Below, in pieces: positions 50,640-61,877 of a stretch of DNA of 64,000 nt. The notes under the pieces were generated by a model. The model was not told where the DNA came from and made no database searches. It saw only the letters and a program-made list of their open reading frames with translations. Position 1 is the stretch's first letter. Each line of letters begins with the position of its first letter. Both the position numbers and the translations under genes were made by a program. Source of the DNA: Opisthocomus hoazin (Eukaryota; Chordata; Aves; Opisthocomiformes; Opisthocomidae). The stretch lies in NCBI RefSeq assembly GCF_030867145.1, contig NC_134416.1:92853183-92917182 (forward strand), written 5' to 3'.

Positions 50640-51269
50640 TTGCCACCATCTGATCATCATTTTGGTATCTTGATGTTTCCATTTCAGCTATCAGCCAAAC
50701 CACTAAAACCCCAGTTAACACCAGTGTTCTGCCATGCATTGCCCATGAGAAACAGGAGAAAAAACAATAACCAGATGTACGTGAAACCTGAACTACTCTC
50801 AGAAGCTGGAATTAGCGCTGAACCAACAGGGTATCTGGAGGATGCTAGTTTATTCAGAATACACCATGCAGGACACATTTTTCAAACAGACCTGAAAAGG
50901 GGGCCCTACAGTATTCATAAATATATCCACAAGCTTGTGAAAAACCTCCTATGCAGGTACAGGATATATATATATTTAAGTACGACCCAGAGGTACACAG
51001 TCACATTAGGTGCAAATGAAGCGGGAAGGAGGAGAAGAGAAAAGATCACAAAGAGAAAGAATAGTCATCATTTTTTCAGAAATGTAGAAGACTTAGATAC
51101 AGAAAAGCTCTTTGTGAGAGGCAGCCCTATGCATGTAGAACTTAAAAATCTAATTCTTACACTGAGATCCCTTCAGATAACCTCCCCACTAAATTCTTTG
51201 ATAATAGCATGGGTAACTAACTCTTTCTTCCCTCTCCAAATCTCTAACACAGGTGCTTTGTTCTGTTAG
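50640..51269 (+). other. Longest open frame outside known repeats (209 codons), unknown
   Basis: Opens at ATG 50640 and ends TAG at 51267-51269. The product is basic, with NRRKNNN and RRRREKITKRKN segments, and has no recognisable domain, signal peptide or membrane pattern. An acceptor-like TTTCCATTTCAG at 50676-50687 is in phase 0 with it, and a CAG|GTACAG donor-like site occurs at 50956. A frame this long is only mildly unexpected by chance in 64 kb of six-frame sequence. It is not called as a gene. Confidence 0.15.
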
Positions 51270-51949
51270 ATACTGTTAACTCTCAAAGTAATTCATTGGC
51301 AGACTGTAAAATTACCTGTCTAAAATTACTTTCTCAGCTGAACTCCACAGCACATTTTCTCCCGCACACAGTGAATGGAGAGGTAGGAAGTTGTGCACAC
51401 AGAACAGCTGAGGATACAGGTAGGAATTTCTGGTTGACATCATTATTGCCCGAGTTCACATGAAAGCTTTTAGATTGGAAGATGTAGAAAGAACTGGGCT
51501 TATTTTGGATGCTGCCTTGACAGGCCATCAAAAGAAATTTTCCCACCACTATTTTGGTGCCAGCATTTGAAAGTCAGTTCTCAAACATTTGATCATAAAC
51601 CTTGTTCCATATTAGTGCAGCTTCATGCTACCTTTGGGATACACTGGCTACCTTGGATTTGATTTCATCGCCCACAGGGGATGGCCTTTGGAGTAAAAGA
51701 TTTGGCAGCAGAGTAGACTCTAGATCAACATGAAGAATTAGAACAATGTACAGAGAGACCAAAATAAACATAACTTATGACTGCTTAAAGTCTACTGAAT
51801 TTTGTGGAGTTATTTTTCAGGTGCTTTTCAGCCAGATTCAGTATACTTCTTCATATGGCTAATTAGCTGCTTGGCACAGTACTTCACTATGACATGGATC
51901 CTTGCGAGTAAGTATCATTGATTGCCACTGAAAATGAAACTTTGGATCC
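51270..51949. other. Intergenic DNA
   Basis: Unique sequence between the long open frame and the next CR1 copy. Nothing is recognised. Confidence 0.5.
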
Positions 51950-52375
51950 CAGCTCCAGGAGAGCTGCACAGTTACTCTGCTCTGGTGAGACCCTACCTGG
52001 AGTGCCGCATCCAGCTCTGGAGCCCTCAGCACAGGAGAGACCTGTTGGAGCAGGTCCAGAGGAGGGCCACAGAAATGACCAGAGGGCTGGAGCACCTCTC
52101 CTGTGAGGAAAGGCTGAGAGAGGTGGTGCTGTTCAGCCTGGAGAAGGGAAGGCTCTGGGGAGACCTTACAGCAGCCTTCCAGTACCTGAAGGAGGCTGAC
52201 AAGAAAGCTGAAGAGGGTTTTTGTACAAGGACGAGTGGTGATAGGACAAGGGGTAGTAGCTTTAAACTGAAAGAGGTAGATTTAGATTAGAGCTAAGAAA
52301 TAAATTCCTTACTGTGAGGGTGGTGAGGCACTAGAACAGGTTGCCTGGAGAAGTTGTGGACACCAGACGGGTGTT
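51950..52375 (+). mobile_element. CR1 retrotransposon fragment, ORF2 C-terminal part
   Basis: On the + strand, 51922-52290 encodes the characteristic CR1 ORF2 segment. It runs [20 protein letters not shown], then [20 protein letters not shown], then EERLREVVLFSLEKGRLWGD, then GDRTRGSSFKL, and stops early. Degraded sequence continues to about 52375 (GAACAGGTTGCCTGG), where the intact family encodes its W-N-LP motif. No CR1 3' tail is present, so the copy is truncated at both ends. Confidence 0.92.
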
Positions 52376-55300
52376 AGGACTCAAAAGAGGAAAGCTACCC
52401 AACTACCTTCAGGGCACCAGCTTTTCCTTTTGTGAAAAATCCCTTTTGGGACTTAACTTGCTGAAGCCAAGGGAAGCAGAACTTCACGTTGGTTAAGCGT
52501 AGGACAGACACTGCAAAGACTGGACAGAAGTAACAGGACTTAAAAGAAACAAGTATCTGGCCAATGGTTTAACACAAATTTAACTTTTTGCTTATTGCAG
52601 GTAAAAACTGCCACCCCTGTGTAGCGCTCAACAGTGTCACCTGGGAACTGAAAAGCAGCAGAAACTTGGAGAAATGCTATAGTTTTAATCGAAGAAGAAC
52701 GCCACTAATACACTTGTGCATATCAGTAAAATGCGGAGTTGCGAATTTTGACAGAAATATACAGTTGCTAATTTCTGCAGGGAATGGTCCATTTGAATGC
52801 TCGGTGATGCTCAGCAAGTATCGAGCTTTAGGGTTTTTTTTTCAATGGCCTTTCTCTTCGTAGTCTGCAGATAGAGAAATCATTATCATTAGGGTAGAGG
52901 TTTCAACCCAAATACCAGGCAAAACTTGATGTTTCACTGAACTCGAAACCTCAAAGTGAACCTCAAGCGTGCAAACCTTATGGACTCAAACCAAAACAAA
53001 CATATGTCAGTGAACAAAAACCACAGAGCTGCACATGGGTCTAAGTACTGAGCTGTGCTGGCCACTGGCCAAGGCACGGAGTGCCCTACGCTTCACACAA
53101 AATACCAGTAGATGTTTAGTGACCACAGGGTAAATTGAGAAACAGACTGCCACAGTTTAGAGACACTCAGGTCAGCTTTATCTGAGAGTTCAAGTCCCAG
53201 AAGTGGTTTCTTTACAGTGTACAGAGCTCTTCAGCAGGGTAAAATATCCCGTAAAGAGTTTTGTCTACCACAGCTAAACTCCTTTGGTACTTGATGGGTT
53301 TCTTCAAAGTCATCTCCTCACATTGGTATGCTGGATGGCACCTGGACGGAAAATCTAACTACTGTCTCATACATAAGATATTCATTGGCTGTCCATTCAG
53401 TTGAAAAATAGCCACCATTCCACCTTTTGGTAATTTTTTGTAGAATATGCTAGTATCTGTCTAGAATATCTTAGTGAATGCATGTAAAAAAGAAAAAAAA
53501 CACAACAGGGAAATGCTGATTCTGCATTTTTAACACAGAGTCCTTCTTCACAAGAAACTGGTGAAGCACAGTTCTGCACTCTTCTGTGCAGTCATCTGGA
53601 ACCAGATCAATTTACTTGAATTCACTGATTGCTCAATACTACTCTTTGAAAGGTTTCCCACATTAATTCTAGGTTCTACAGATGTGTGATGGACAGTTTA
53701 TTGCAATTAGCCTCCCAAAGTGTCAGCTATTCCAGATTCTAGCACTGACCAAGTACGGTTGCATTTGCCAGCTCTTTATCATAATATTTGAGATTCTCTT
53801 TCCAGTGTGAATATGAATGCTATGTTTAAAATTTGAGTAATGTTTTCTCAGTATTTTCCCATGTTTGATCGTTGTATGCTAGAAAATGCCTATGCACTTT
53901 CAAGGACTCAGTCTACTTATCTTCAGCCCTGTGCTGTTGGATCCCTGAGAACTGTTTGTGTGAGAAAGAAGACTCCAGCAGCAGTCCTGGAGGGGAGCAG
54001 AAATGTGGAAATTCAACAGAGCAGAATGTGATACATCGATGTAAATGCAACCAAATGATAATCAACACTGAAAAAATATATAATTTTCTCTGCTTTTGTG
54101 GAAGCTTCCTCAGGTTAATATTCCCATTACTATTCTGACTTACTAAAAAAATGTTTCCTCCAGTTAAGTTAGCCCTGGGGCCAAACTCTTCTCACGGTTC
54201 AAAAGCAACCGACATGATGTACACGCCAGTATAAAAGGGGTCACACCATAGGTTAATGCAGAGCACTGCAATTATTGCAATGATGTAAAAGGAAAATAAA
54301 ATTTGTACAGAAGATTTGGAACTGTGTGCTAAAACACGTATCACTTGAACATATAAAATGCAAGAAAACAGGAATGCTTCATTAGTTCACTCTTCATTTA
54401 AGTTCCACTCTTATCGTTCCTTCTAATTTCCTGAAAGTGCAAAATAACACTCTTTTGCCATAATTATGGAACATTTAATTGCTACAAAACACTTCACCTA
54501 ACATACATCACCAAAAACATGACCAGTGAACTGGGCCACAAATCTTCTATTAGATTTGCATTCATTTTGCATCAAGACTTTGATTTTGACTCCAAAACTC
54601 AGACGTTGCTCTGTTTAGTAAACCTGCACTTCAAGAAGAGAATCTAGTCTGAACACACAAATGCCTCATGTAAATACACTAATTTAATTAAAAAGTCTTA
54701 CAGCCATTACTATTGGGTTGATGAACACAGAGTACTAGGCAAAGTGATGCAAATGCCAGATAACAAGGAAGCTGTGCAATCTATCGGTTCCCGATACAAA
54801 CCAATCTACAAACCCTAATGTGTTTTACCAGCCTGTGAGAAAGTGTGGATTAAGAGGTTACCTGGAGGTCAGAGCTGCACATACAATAGCTAGAAGTCCA
54901 TAAAAGGTCCTGAACTGCTCAGTCAATTAATATCACACCTACATAAAAATTAAATAACCAATGGAATGGGTTTTTTAAGACTACAACTTATATGCTACAC
55001 AGTGAAAAACATATAGAAACGCACTACAACCAACTTCTTTGTGAAACTGCTGACAAAGCAGTTAATACTTGATCTTGGGCAAAGGACCTCTTTCCTTTTG
55101 TTGGCTGCCCAGTTTTAAACTGGTATGTTACATGAAACACATTACAAGTTCAAAGTGGAAGAACTATGTTTTTTCACCTGTGAGTGGTTTCAACTTTGAC
55201 TTCAGCATTACTGTCAGGAAGTCAGTTTTTCCATACTCGTTACTGTAAACAAAGATTGTATGGCATGTCTCCAAAAGCGATAGGAGGTCAAGGACCAAGC

Positions 55301-56154
55301 TGCAAGAGCAGCAGACTGCTTCCAGAAACCAAAGGCACAACAGCGAAGCGAGAATAACCACACATTTAAACCCCGTCTGATCTTCTCATCGCTTAGTTGT
55401 TTGGACAGCACAATGAACACATGCAAGCACAACCTCGCATAGCTTTTTGTTATACTTGTATCTGTATAAATATCTATGCTTTTGTATATACTTATACACA
55501 CTTTTATATATATATATATATATATGAAGACTACATATCTGGCTGAAATAGTGAGTGAACAGGTAGGGAAAAGAGTCAGTAACATCACTTATTATCAACA
55601 TTGCCTCCCACTCACTTTTTAACAGTTGCTTTAATCTCTGTCAAACCTCAGTCCCACCTCTGCTTGGTTTTTCTTTACCTCAATTCATAAACGTACAGTA
55701 AAATAACAGACATTCCTAAGGAGACTCCTTCTCCCCAAACAATAACATTTCTATTGATGCTTTCTTTGTAAAGCATTAGCACTGCTAAGTAGTCTGCATT
55801 TATAATTTTATAAGCACGTATCTTGTTCATCATGGTGTTACTTTTTGCTGCTCCTCAGATAAGAACCCAAATTTGATAGTGTTGTAACTTTTTTTCTCTC
55901 TTTTTTTTTTCCTTAAATACATCTAAACCTCTTTTGGAAACTTGAATATGATTTTAAGTAAACAGAATTCACCCCCTTCTGCCCTTGTGTGAGGCTTGCA
56001 ACGTTGCCTACCCATACACACTTCTAAATGTGCATTTTCTCTTCAGGCCTCCAAGCTGAGGCTCTACAGAGGAGTATTTAGAATGAAAACTGACGTCAGT
56101 AGAAGTTATGCCATGGTAGTACCACATAGCGCATCCCAGACCATATCACAGTCT
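52376..56154. other. AT-rich intergenic DNA
   Basis: 3.8 kb. It holds a (TA)10 microsatellite at 55505-55524, an isolated TATAAAAGGGG word at 54230-54240, and the 12-bp palindrome ACTGACGTCAGT at 56089-56100. No gene is recognised. Confidence 0.5.
55505..55524. repeat. (TA)n microsatellite
   Basis: About ten uninterrupted TA dinucleotides in an AT-rich context. The length is likely polymorphic. Confidence 0.85.
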
Positions 56155-57920
56155 CACAGAATGGTAGCAGTTGGAAGGGATCTCTGAGGATCATCTAGTC
56201 CAACTCCCCTGCTGAAGCATGGTCACCTAGAGCAGGCCGCACAGGATCACGTCCAGGTGAGTATTGAATATCTCCAGAGAAGGAGAATCCACAGCCCCCT
56301 GGGCAGCCTGTTCCAGGGCTCCATCACCCTCAGAGGGACGAAGTTCTTCCTCATGTTCAGACGGAACTTCCTCTGCTTCAGTTTGTGCCCTTTGCCCCTT
56401 GTCCTGTCACTGGGCACCACTGAAAAGAGTCTGGCACCATCCTCCTGACACCCACCCTTAAGGTATTTATAAACATTTATTAGGTCCCCTCGCAGCCTTC
56501 TCTTCTTCAGGCTGAACAAGACCAGCTCCCTCAGCCTCTCCTCATAGGAGAGATGCTCCAGTCCCCTCATCATCCTCGTAGCCCTCCGCTGGACTCTCTC
56601 CAGTAGCTCCTCATCTTTCTTGAACTGGGGAGCCCAGAAATGGACAGAGTACTCCAGATGCAGCTTCACTAGGGCAGAGTAGAGGGGAAGAAGAACCTCC
56701 CTCGACCTGCTGGCCACACTCTTCTTGATGCACCCCAGGATCCCATTGGCCTTCTTGGCAACCAGGGCACACTGCTGGCTCATGGTCAACCTGTCATCCA
56801 CTAGGACACCCAGGTCCCTCTCCACAGAGCTGCTCTCCAGCAGGTACGCCCCTAGCCTGTACTGGTGCATGGGGTTGTTTATTCCTCCCCAGGTGCAGGA
56901 CCCTGCACTTGCCCTTGTTGAGCTTCATCAGGTTCCTCTCTGCCCAACTCTCCAGCCTGTCCAGGTCTTGTTGGATGGCAGCACAGCCTTCTGGTGTATC
57001 CACCACACCTCCCAGTTTTGTGTCATCAGTAAACTTGCTGAGGGTACACTCTGTCCCTGCATCCAGGTCATCGATGAAGAAGTTGAACAAGACTGGGCCA
57101 AGTACTGACCCCTGGGGGACACCACTAGTTACAGGCCTCCAGCTAAACTCTGCGCCACTGATGACAACCCTCTGAGTTCTGCTATTCAGCCAGTTCTCAA
57201 TCCACCTCACTGACCACTCATCCAGCCCACACTTCCTCAGCTTCCCTAGGAGGATGTTATGGGAGACAGTGTCGAAGGCCTTGTTGAAGTTGAGGTAGAC
57301 AACATCCACTGCTCTCCCCTCATCTATCCAGCCAGTCATGCCATCGTAGAAAGCTATCAGATTGGTCAAGCACTATTTCCCCTCGGTGAACCCATGTTGA
57401 CTACTCCTGATAACCTTCTGTTCCTCTACTTGCTTAATGATGACATCCAGAATAGCTGTTCAATCACCTTTCCCGGTATAGAGGTGAGGCTGACTGGCCT
57501 GTAGTTCCCTGGGTCCTCCTTCTTGGCCTTTTTGAAGACTGGAGTGACATCGGCTTTTCCCCAGTCTTCAGGCACTTCTCCTGTTCTCCAGGACCTTTCA
57601 AAGATGATGGAGAATGGCTCAGCAATGACATCTACAAGCTCCCTCAGCACTCATGGATGCTTCCCATTGGGGCCCATGGATTTGTGGGTGTCCGCATTGC
57701 TTAAATGATCTCTCACACAATCCTCCTTAACCAAGGGAAAGTCTTCCTTTTTCCAGGCTTCCTCTCTTACCTCCAGGGACTGGTATGCCTGAGGGCCGGC
57801 CTTAGCAGTGAAGACTGAAGCAAAGCTGGCATTCAGTAGCTCTGCCTTCTCTGGATCCTCCACCACCGGGGCATCCACCTCATTCAGTAGCGGCCCCACA
57901 TTTTCCCTAATCATCATGAA
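56155..57920 (-). mobile_element. CR1 retrotransposon, 1.8 kb copy with reverse-transcriptase region
   Basis: Largest repeat in the window, on the - strand. The 3' end is at the left (CACAGAATGGTAGCAGTTGGAAGG) and the 5' truncation is near 57920. It covers the reverse-transcriptase and C-terminal parts of CR1 ORF2. In element order: 57651-57953 carries AELLNASFASVFTAKAGPQ. 57426-57650 carries the WRTGEVPEDWGKADVTPVFK and YRPVSLTSIPGK motifs. 56794-57369 carries RT motif A ([11 protein letters not shown]), motif B ([10 protein letters not shown]) and an altered catalytic FTDD. 56247-56870 is the C-terminal domain. The endonuclease half is missing. Confidence 0.96.
56247..57650 (-). pseudogene. 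CR1 ORF2 (reverse transcriptase) pseudogene
   Basis: The ORF2 reading frame of the 56155-57920 CR1 is broken in several places. There is a one-base loss near 57453-57457, in the segment after PGKVIEQL. An in-frame TAG (- strand) lies at 57373-57375, just before CLTNL. Another frameshift is near 56872-56885, before [10 protein letters not shown], and one more is in the C run at 56295-56299, before the family's C-terminal tail. The DD of the catalytic motif remains but the preceding residue is Thr. No active protein can be made. Confidence 0.93.
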
Positions 57921-60900
57921 TACCCTGAGCTGGTGGAGACTCTGCATTACCACATTTACACTTCAGCTTTGTCTGCGTACAACAGGGGTAATATCAGCCC
58001 TTCATCACACGGGGATGGGACAAAGATGAATCAGCCTGTAGATCAGTAAGGTAATGCACACATTAACCGATGACAAAACACATCTCTCTGGAGCAGAGAT
58101 CTCAGAGCACAGCAAACAGCAGGACTAAAAACAAAGGGATGAATGTAGATGAATTTCTTATAGCCATCCCATTCAAGGAAAGAAATGGGAACTTCTAGGA
58201 AAATAAAATATATCCCATCAGGCATGCAGAGAGTGAGTAGTAACGTACAAACATACAGGTTACTGAAGGGCAATTTTACTGCTAGTGTTTCCTCCTGTTT
58301 TAAGTATTTGTGCCTGAAACCTTATAAACATGCTTCTATGTTACCTATGTACGTAACATTATAAATGGTGTTCTTTAGGTCACTATCCATGCCATAGAAA
58401 GCAACAGGGTGCACATTGCTGTTGAACTATAAACCTTAGCCTTTCAATTACTTTAACAAACACTTCCCAATGGCAGTCCAGTTGATCTGCTACTGGACTA
58501 ACCAAGCAGTATTCATCACAAAACTACAGCCTCTTGGAGGGGAAAAAAAAAGATTAAAAGCAAAATCACAGCAGAGCTTAGGAAGGCAGGTTAGAAGACT
58601 GAGTATTACCAGGAATGAAAACAAAGTTGGGAGAACAAACTGAAGAAGAAAAGTAACATCTCAAATTCATTTAAAAGCCCTAAAATTAGATCTATTTAAG
58701 CTCAGGTACTAAGCATTTGCTTACATTCTGCCTTCTTCAGTATGACAGAAGCACATCCTTTACTGGTCTTTGCTGGTAAAGACCGTTTTCTGAATCAGGA
58801 CTACAGCATCCAGAGTACAGATGTTATACTGGCTGAGCAACATAAAAGCCTCAGATATATGTTATTAATTTGTGAACTGCAGATATGTTTAATTGTAAAC
58901 AAATCATGAGAAACTTTGAGGAGCTCTAAAAATAATTACAGCCAACAGGATGAATGTTTGCTGGTCTTAACACCCAACATCAAGAAGCCATTTGAAAACA
59001 TCTTCTGCACTCAATTGCCATTTAAAAGTTGATTCAGTTCCTCTAACTCTGACATCCATAACTAGATTCAGCTTCAGAATATTTGTTTTCACTCATCATT
59101 AATATCCCGTCCTGTGCTTTCAAGCATTTCAAAACATCTCAAAACAAAATCTTCTGAGTTACTATAACAAAATATGATATACGAGAACATCATTCTGTAA
59201 GCTAGACTAGAAAAACTTGCTATTCATCAGGTTTGGACCCAACAAACAGGTCGTGCTCCACTGATACTAACCACTTACATGTTAAATACTGTAAGACATT
59301 ATGCAAAACACTTTGATCAAGCCAGCCTTTACTGTAAGTCTAACAATAAATGAAGCTGACACCCATCCATGCCATCAGTCACATACCTTTTTTATTGGTA
59401 ATGAAGGCCAATCATGCAGATCTAGTACAGAGGAATCCCTTCTGTAAATACAAACTCTCTTTACCTCTGTGTGTGACAAAATAACCTTCATCTGTAAGCT
59501 TACAGTCGCAACAACGAGGCCTGTGACCACTGCTAATGACCCATCTTTGATAAACCGAAACAAACCTTGTAGAATAGAGTATCTGTATAAACAATAGAGC
59601 AGGTGAGAAAGCTTTCAACATCCACAGGCTCCTTGTGACATCCTGACCGCACCGAGCAGTGGTGGCTTCTGCTCTGCAGTCGTCATCCCCCAACAGCATA
59701 CGTACCAAAACCTAATCCCACTCATAACTTTGATGGAAAGCAAACATAAAAAGTAAATTCCTGTAAGAATAAAATGAGAAGAACGTAAAGCACCTGTAGC
59801 GTGTCCTTTGTTTTATGCATTACTGGTGGCAATAATTATCTAATTGCCACAAGTCCTAAATTACATCTTTCTACCCCCAAACTATAGAGGACAATCTCCA
59901 TGAAAGCACGGTTGCGTTTTTTCTTAAACTATGTCTTCTTAAACTAGTTATCTTCACCACATTAATTAAATAAAAAAGGCATCTTATTTATGGGTGTACT
60001 TTTCCAACAAAGCATGCTCAAGTTATTTACTGCCTTTGTCCCCCCTTAAACCAACAAAACACTTCTCCAGACTTAAATGGAGGTGAACTTCACATATGGT
60101 ATCGAAACACCTGGATACATGTAATACAAGAGCCTTTTTGCTTATTCTGGAAGCAACTGGTAAGCTGCTGTTGCACTGGGTCCAGACTTGATTCCTTTAA
60201 AGCGAAAGTTATCACTCTCTTTCCCAACTTTTGAGAACTGAAGCGGTGTTTGCCTGCAACATGCAAATAATTTCTGAACATGAAATTCTTGTCAGAGGTG
60301 CCAGTCTGACAGAAGACAGACTCATCTAAAAATGAGTATTCTTTTCTTTCCTAGAATTACTTGTTTTAAAAACACTGTAAAAAAAATAAAGAAAAAAAAA
60401 AGAAAAGAAAAACCACATGTTTTTTTAAACAAATGGGGAGAGTGAGAGACACACTTGCTTTCGTTGTGCCCACAACAGGCCATTCTGCAGATCAACTCTC
60501 AGCTACACTATAGCATCCTAACACAAGTTCCTTTTGTAAGGCTAATTTAAAATATGTACTTCGGTTACAGAGAGTCTGGGCATAAGCTGCAACAACTGTC
60601 AAATATATACATATAAATCTATGTATGCAGGTAACACAGATATTTACCTGCGCTGCTTCAGTGTCCTTTAATTGACCAGAGACACCTTTTCAGTCCCAAA
60701 GCGCTCTACTTTCCTGCCCCGTCTTCCCATGGTAGCAAATTGAAAGCAAAGGTTATTCTCATAAAACAAGTAGCAATAGCACATACCCACTTCTCCAGCA
60801 TGAGCTGGAGCTTCTCCAGCTGACAGCAAGGAGCGACTTGTGTCCACAGAAACATTTGCTACTGCTCTCTTAATATCACATGCCAATAATCAAATTAACT

Positions 60901-61860
60901 GCAGAAACACGACGACCAGTCTTTTCATGCAGTATTCCTTCAAATCTAACAAGATTCCCAATTAAATGGCAATTTTTACTCCCCTGGATTGAAAGAAAAA
61001 CCAACGCCAAAACAGAAGAGTGCCATCAACATCATCCTTACTAAAATGCAGTGCAGCAACACCTTACCCTCAAGGTCAGCAGGGCTGGTAAGTACAGCCT
61101 GGATAATAAAAAAATGTAGATAACAGGGGCTCCGGGAAGCCCAGTACCGTGACTCGGATAAACACAGACAGCTGAATATGTTTCTTATTGGCCCGTATAC
61201 TGAACGCTTCAGCAAAGAGTTAATTAGACACAGCTCTTTTAAGACGGACAGGCTGGTGCAAAAATACTGGAGGCAGAAGTTAGAGGTTTTCTTTTCCCAC
61301 CCTGTAGAATGCTGTGTAATTCTCACCAAAATACTTCTAGTATGCATTTCAAGAGAAACAAAGTTACAAATCTTAAGGAAAATTTTCTTTTATCAAGCAC
61401 ATCTAAAACAGAAAACGAAACCGTCTTAATATCTCTCTGAAAAAAAGGTAAAACAAGAAATAATCTAATGCATTTTTATAAATCATTTTCTTCTAATCTA
61501 TACTTACAGACAATTGTATTCACTGATCACAAAGTTGTTACACCAGAGAATTAAAGTTGGTGGAGTGGGCATTCACCCACATTTCACACGTTTTGTTTCC
61601 TCTTAGATAAAGCTTTTCTTCTGAATTTGCTGAGCTTTTAATCACTCTTGAGGAATATCCATTGTTTTAATGCTTCAGCTTTTAAATTATTGATTAAATC
61701 CATGCATACACTCAAGATTAAACACAGTTTAACACTGTGTGCTTTTAAGAAGGTAGGAAAGGTCATCTGTAAAACATGAGTATGAGTCAAGGACTTAGAA
61801 ATTTGCACAGCTCCAAAAGAAAGAGGCAACCAGAGCAAGATGACAAGAGGTGATTATGTT
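57921..61860. other. AT-rich intergenic DNA
   Basis: 3.9 kb with no supported gene. A-rich low-complexity sequence lies at about 60378-60412. Confidence 0.5.
60378..60412. repeat. A-rich low-complexity tract
   Basis: AAATAAAG and AAAAGAAAAG-type sequence on the + strand. It is not clearly the tail of a recognisable retrotransposon. Confidence 0.7.
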
Positions 61861-61877
61861 ACCATTCTATGATTCAC
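61861..61877 (+). mobile_element. Possible remnant of a CR1 3' tail
   Basis: ACCATTCTATGATTCAC resembles the CR1 terminal repeat, preceded by GATGACAAGAGGTGATTATG. There is too little sequence to be sure. Confidence 0.3.

Noticed and set aside
56725-57108. 127-codon + strand frame and other + strand frames across 56.2-57.7 kb
   Set aside because: Antisense of the CR1 reverse-transcriptase region.
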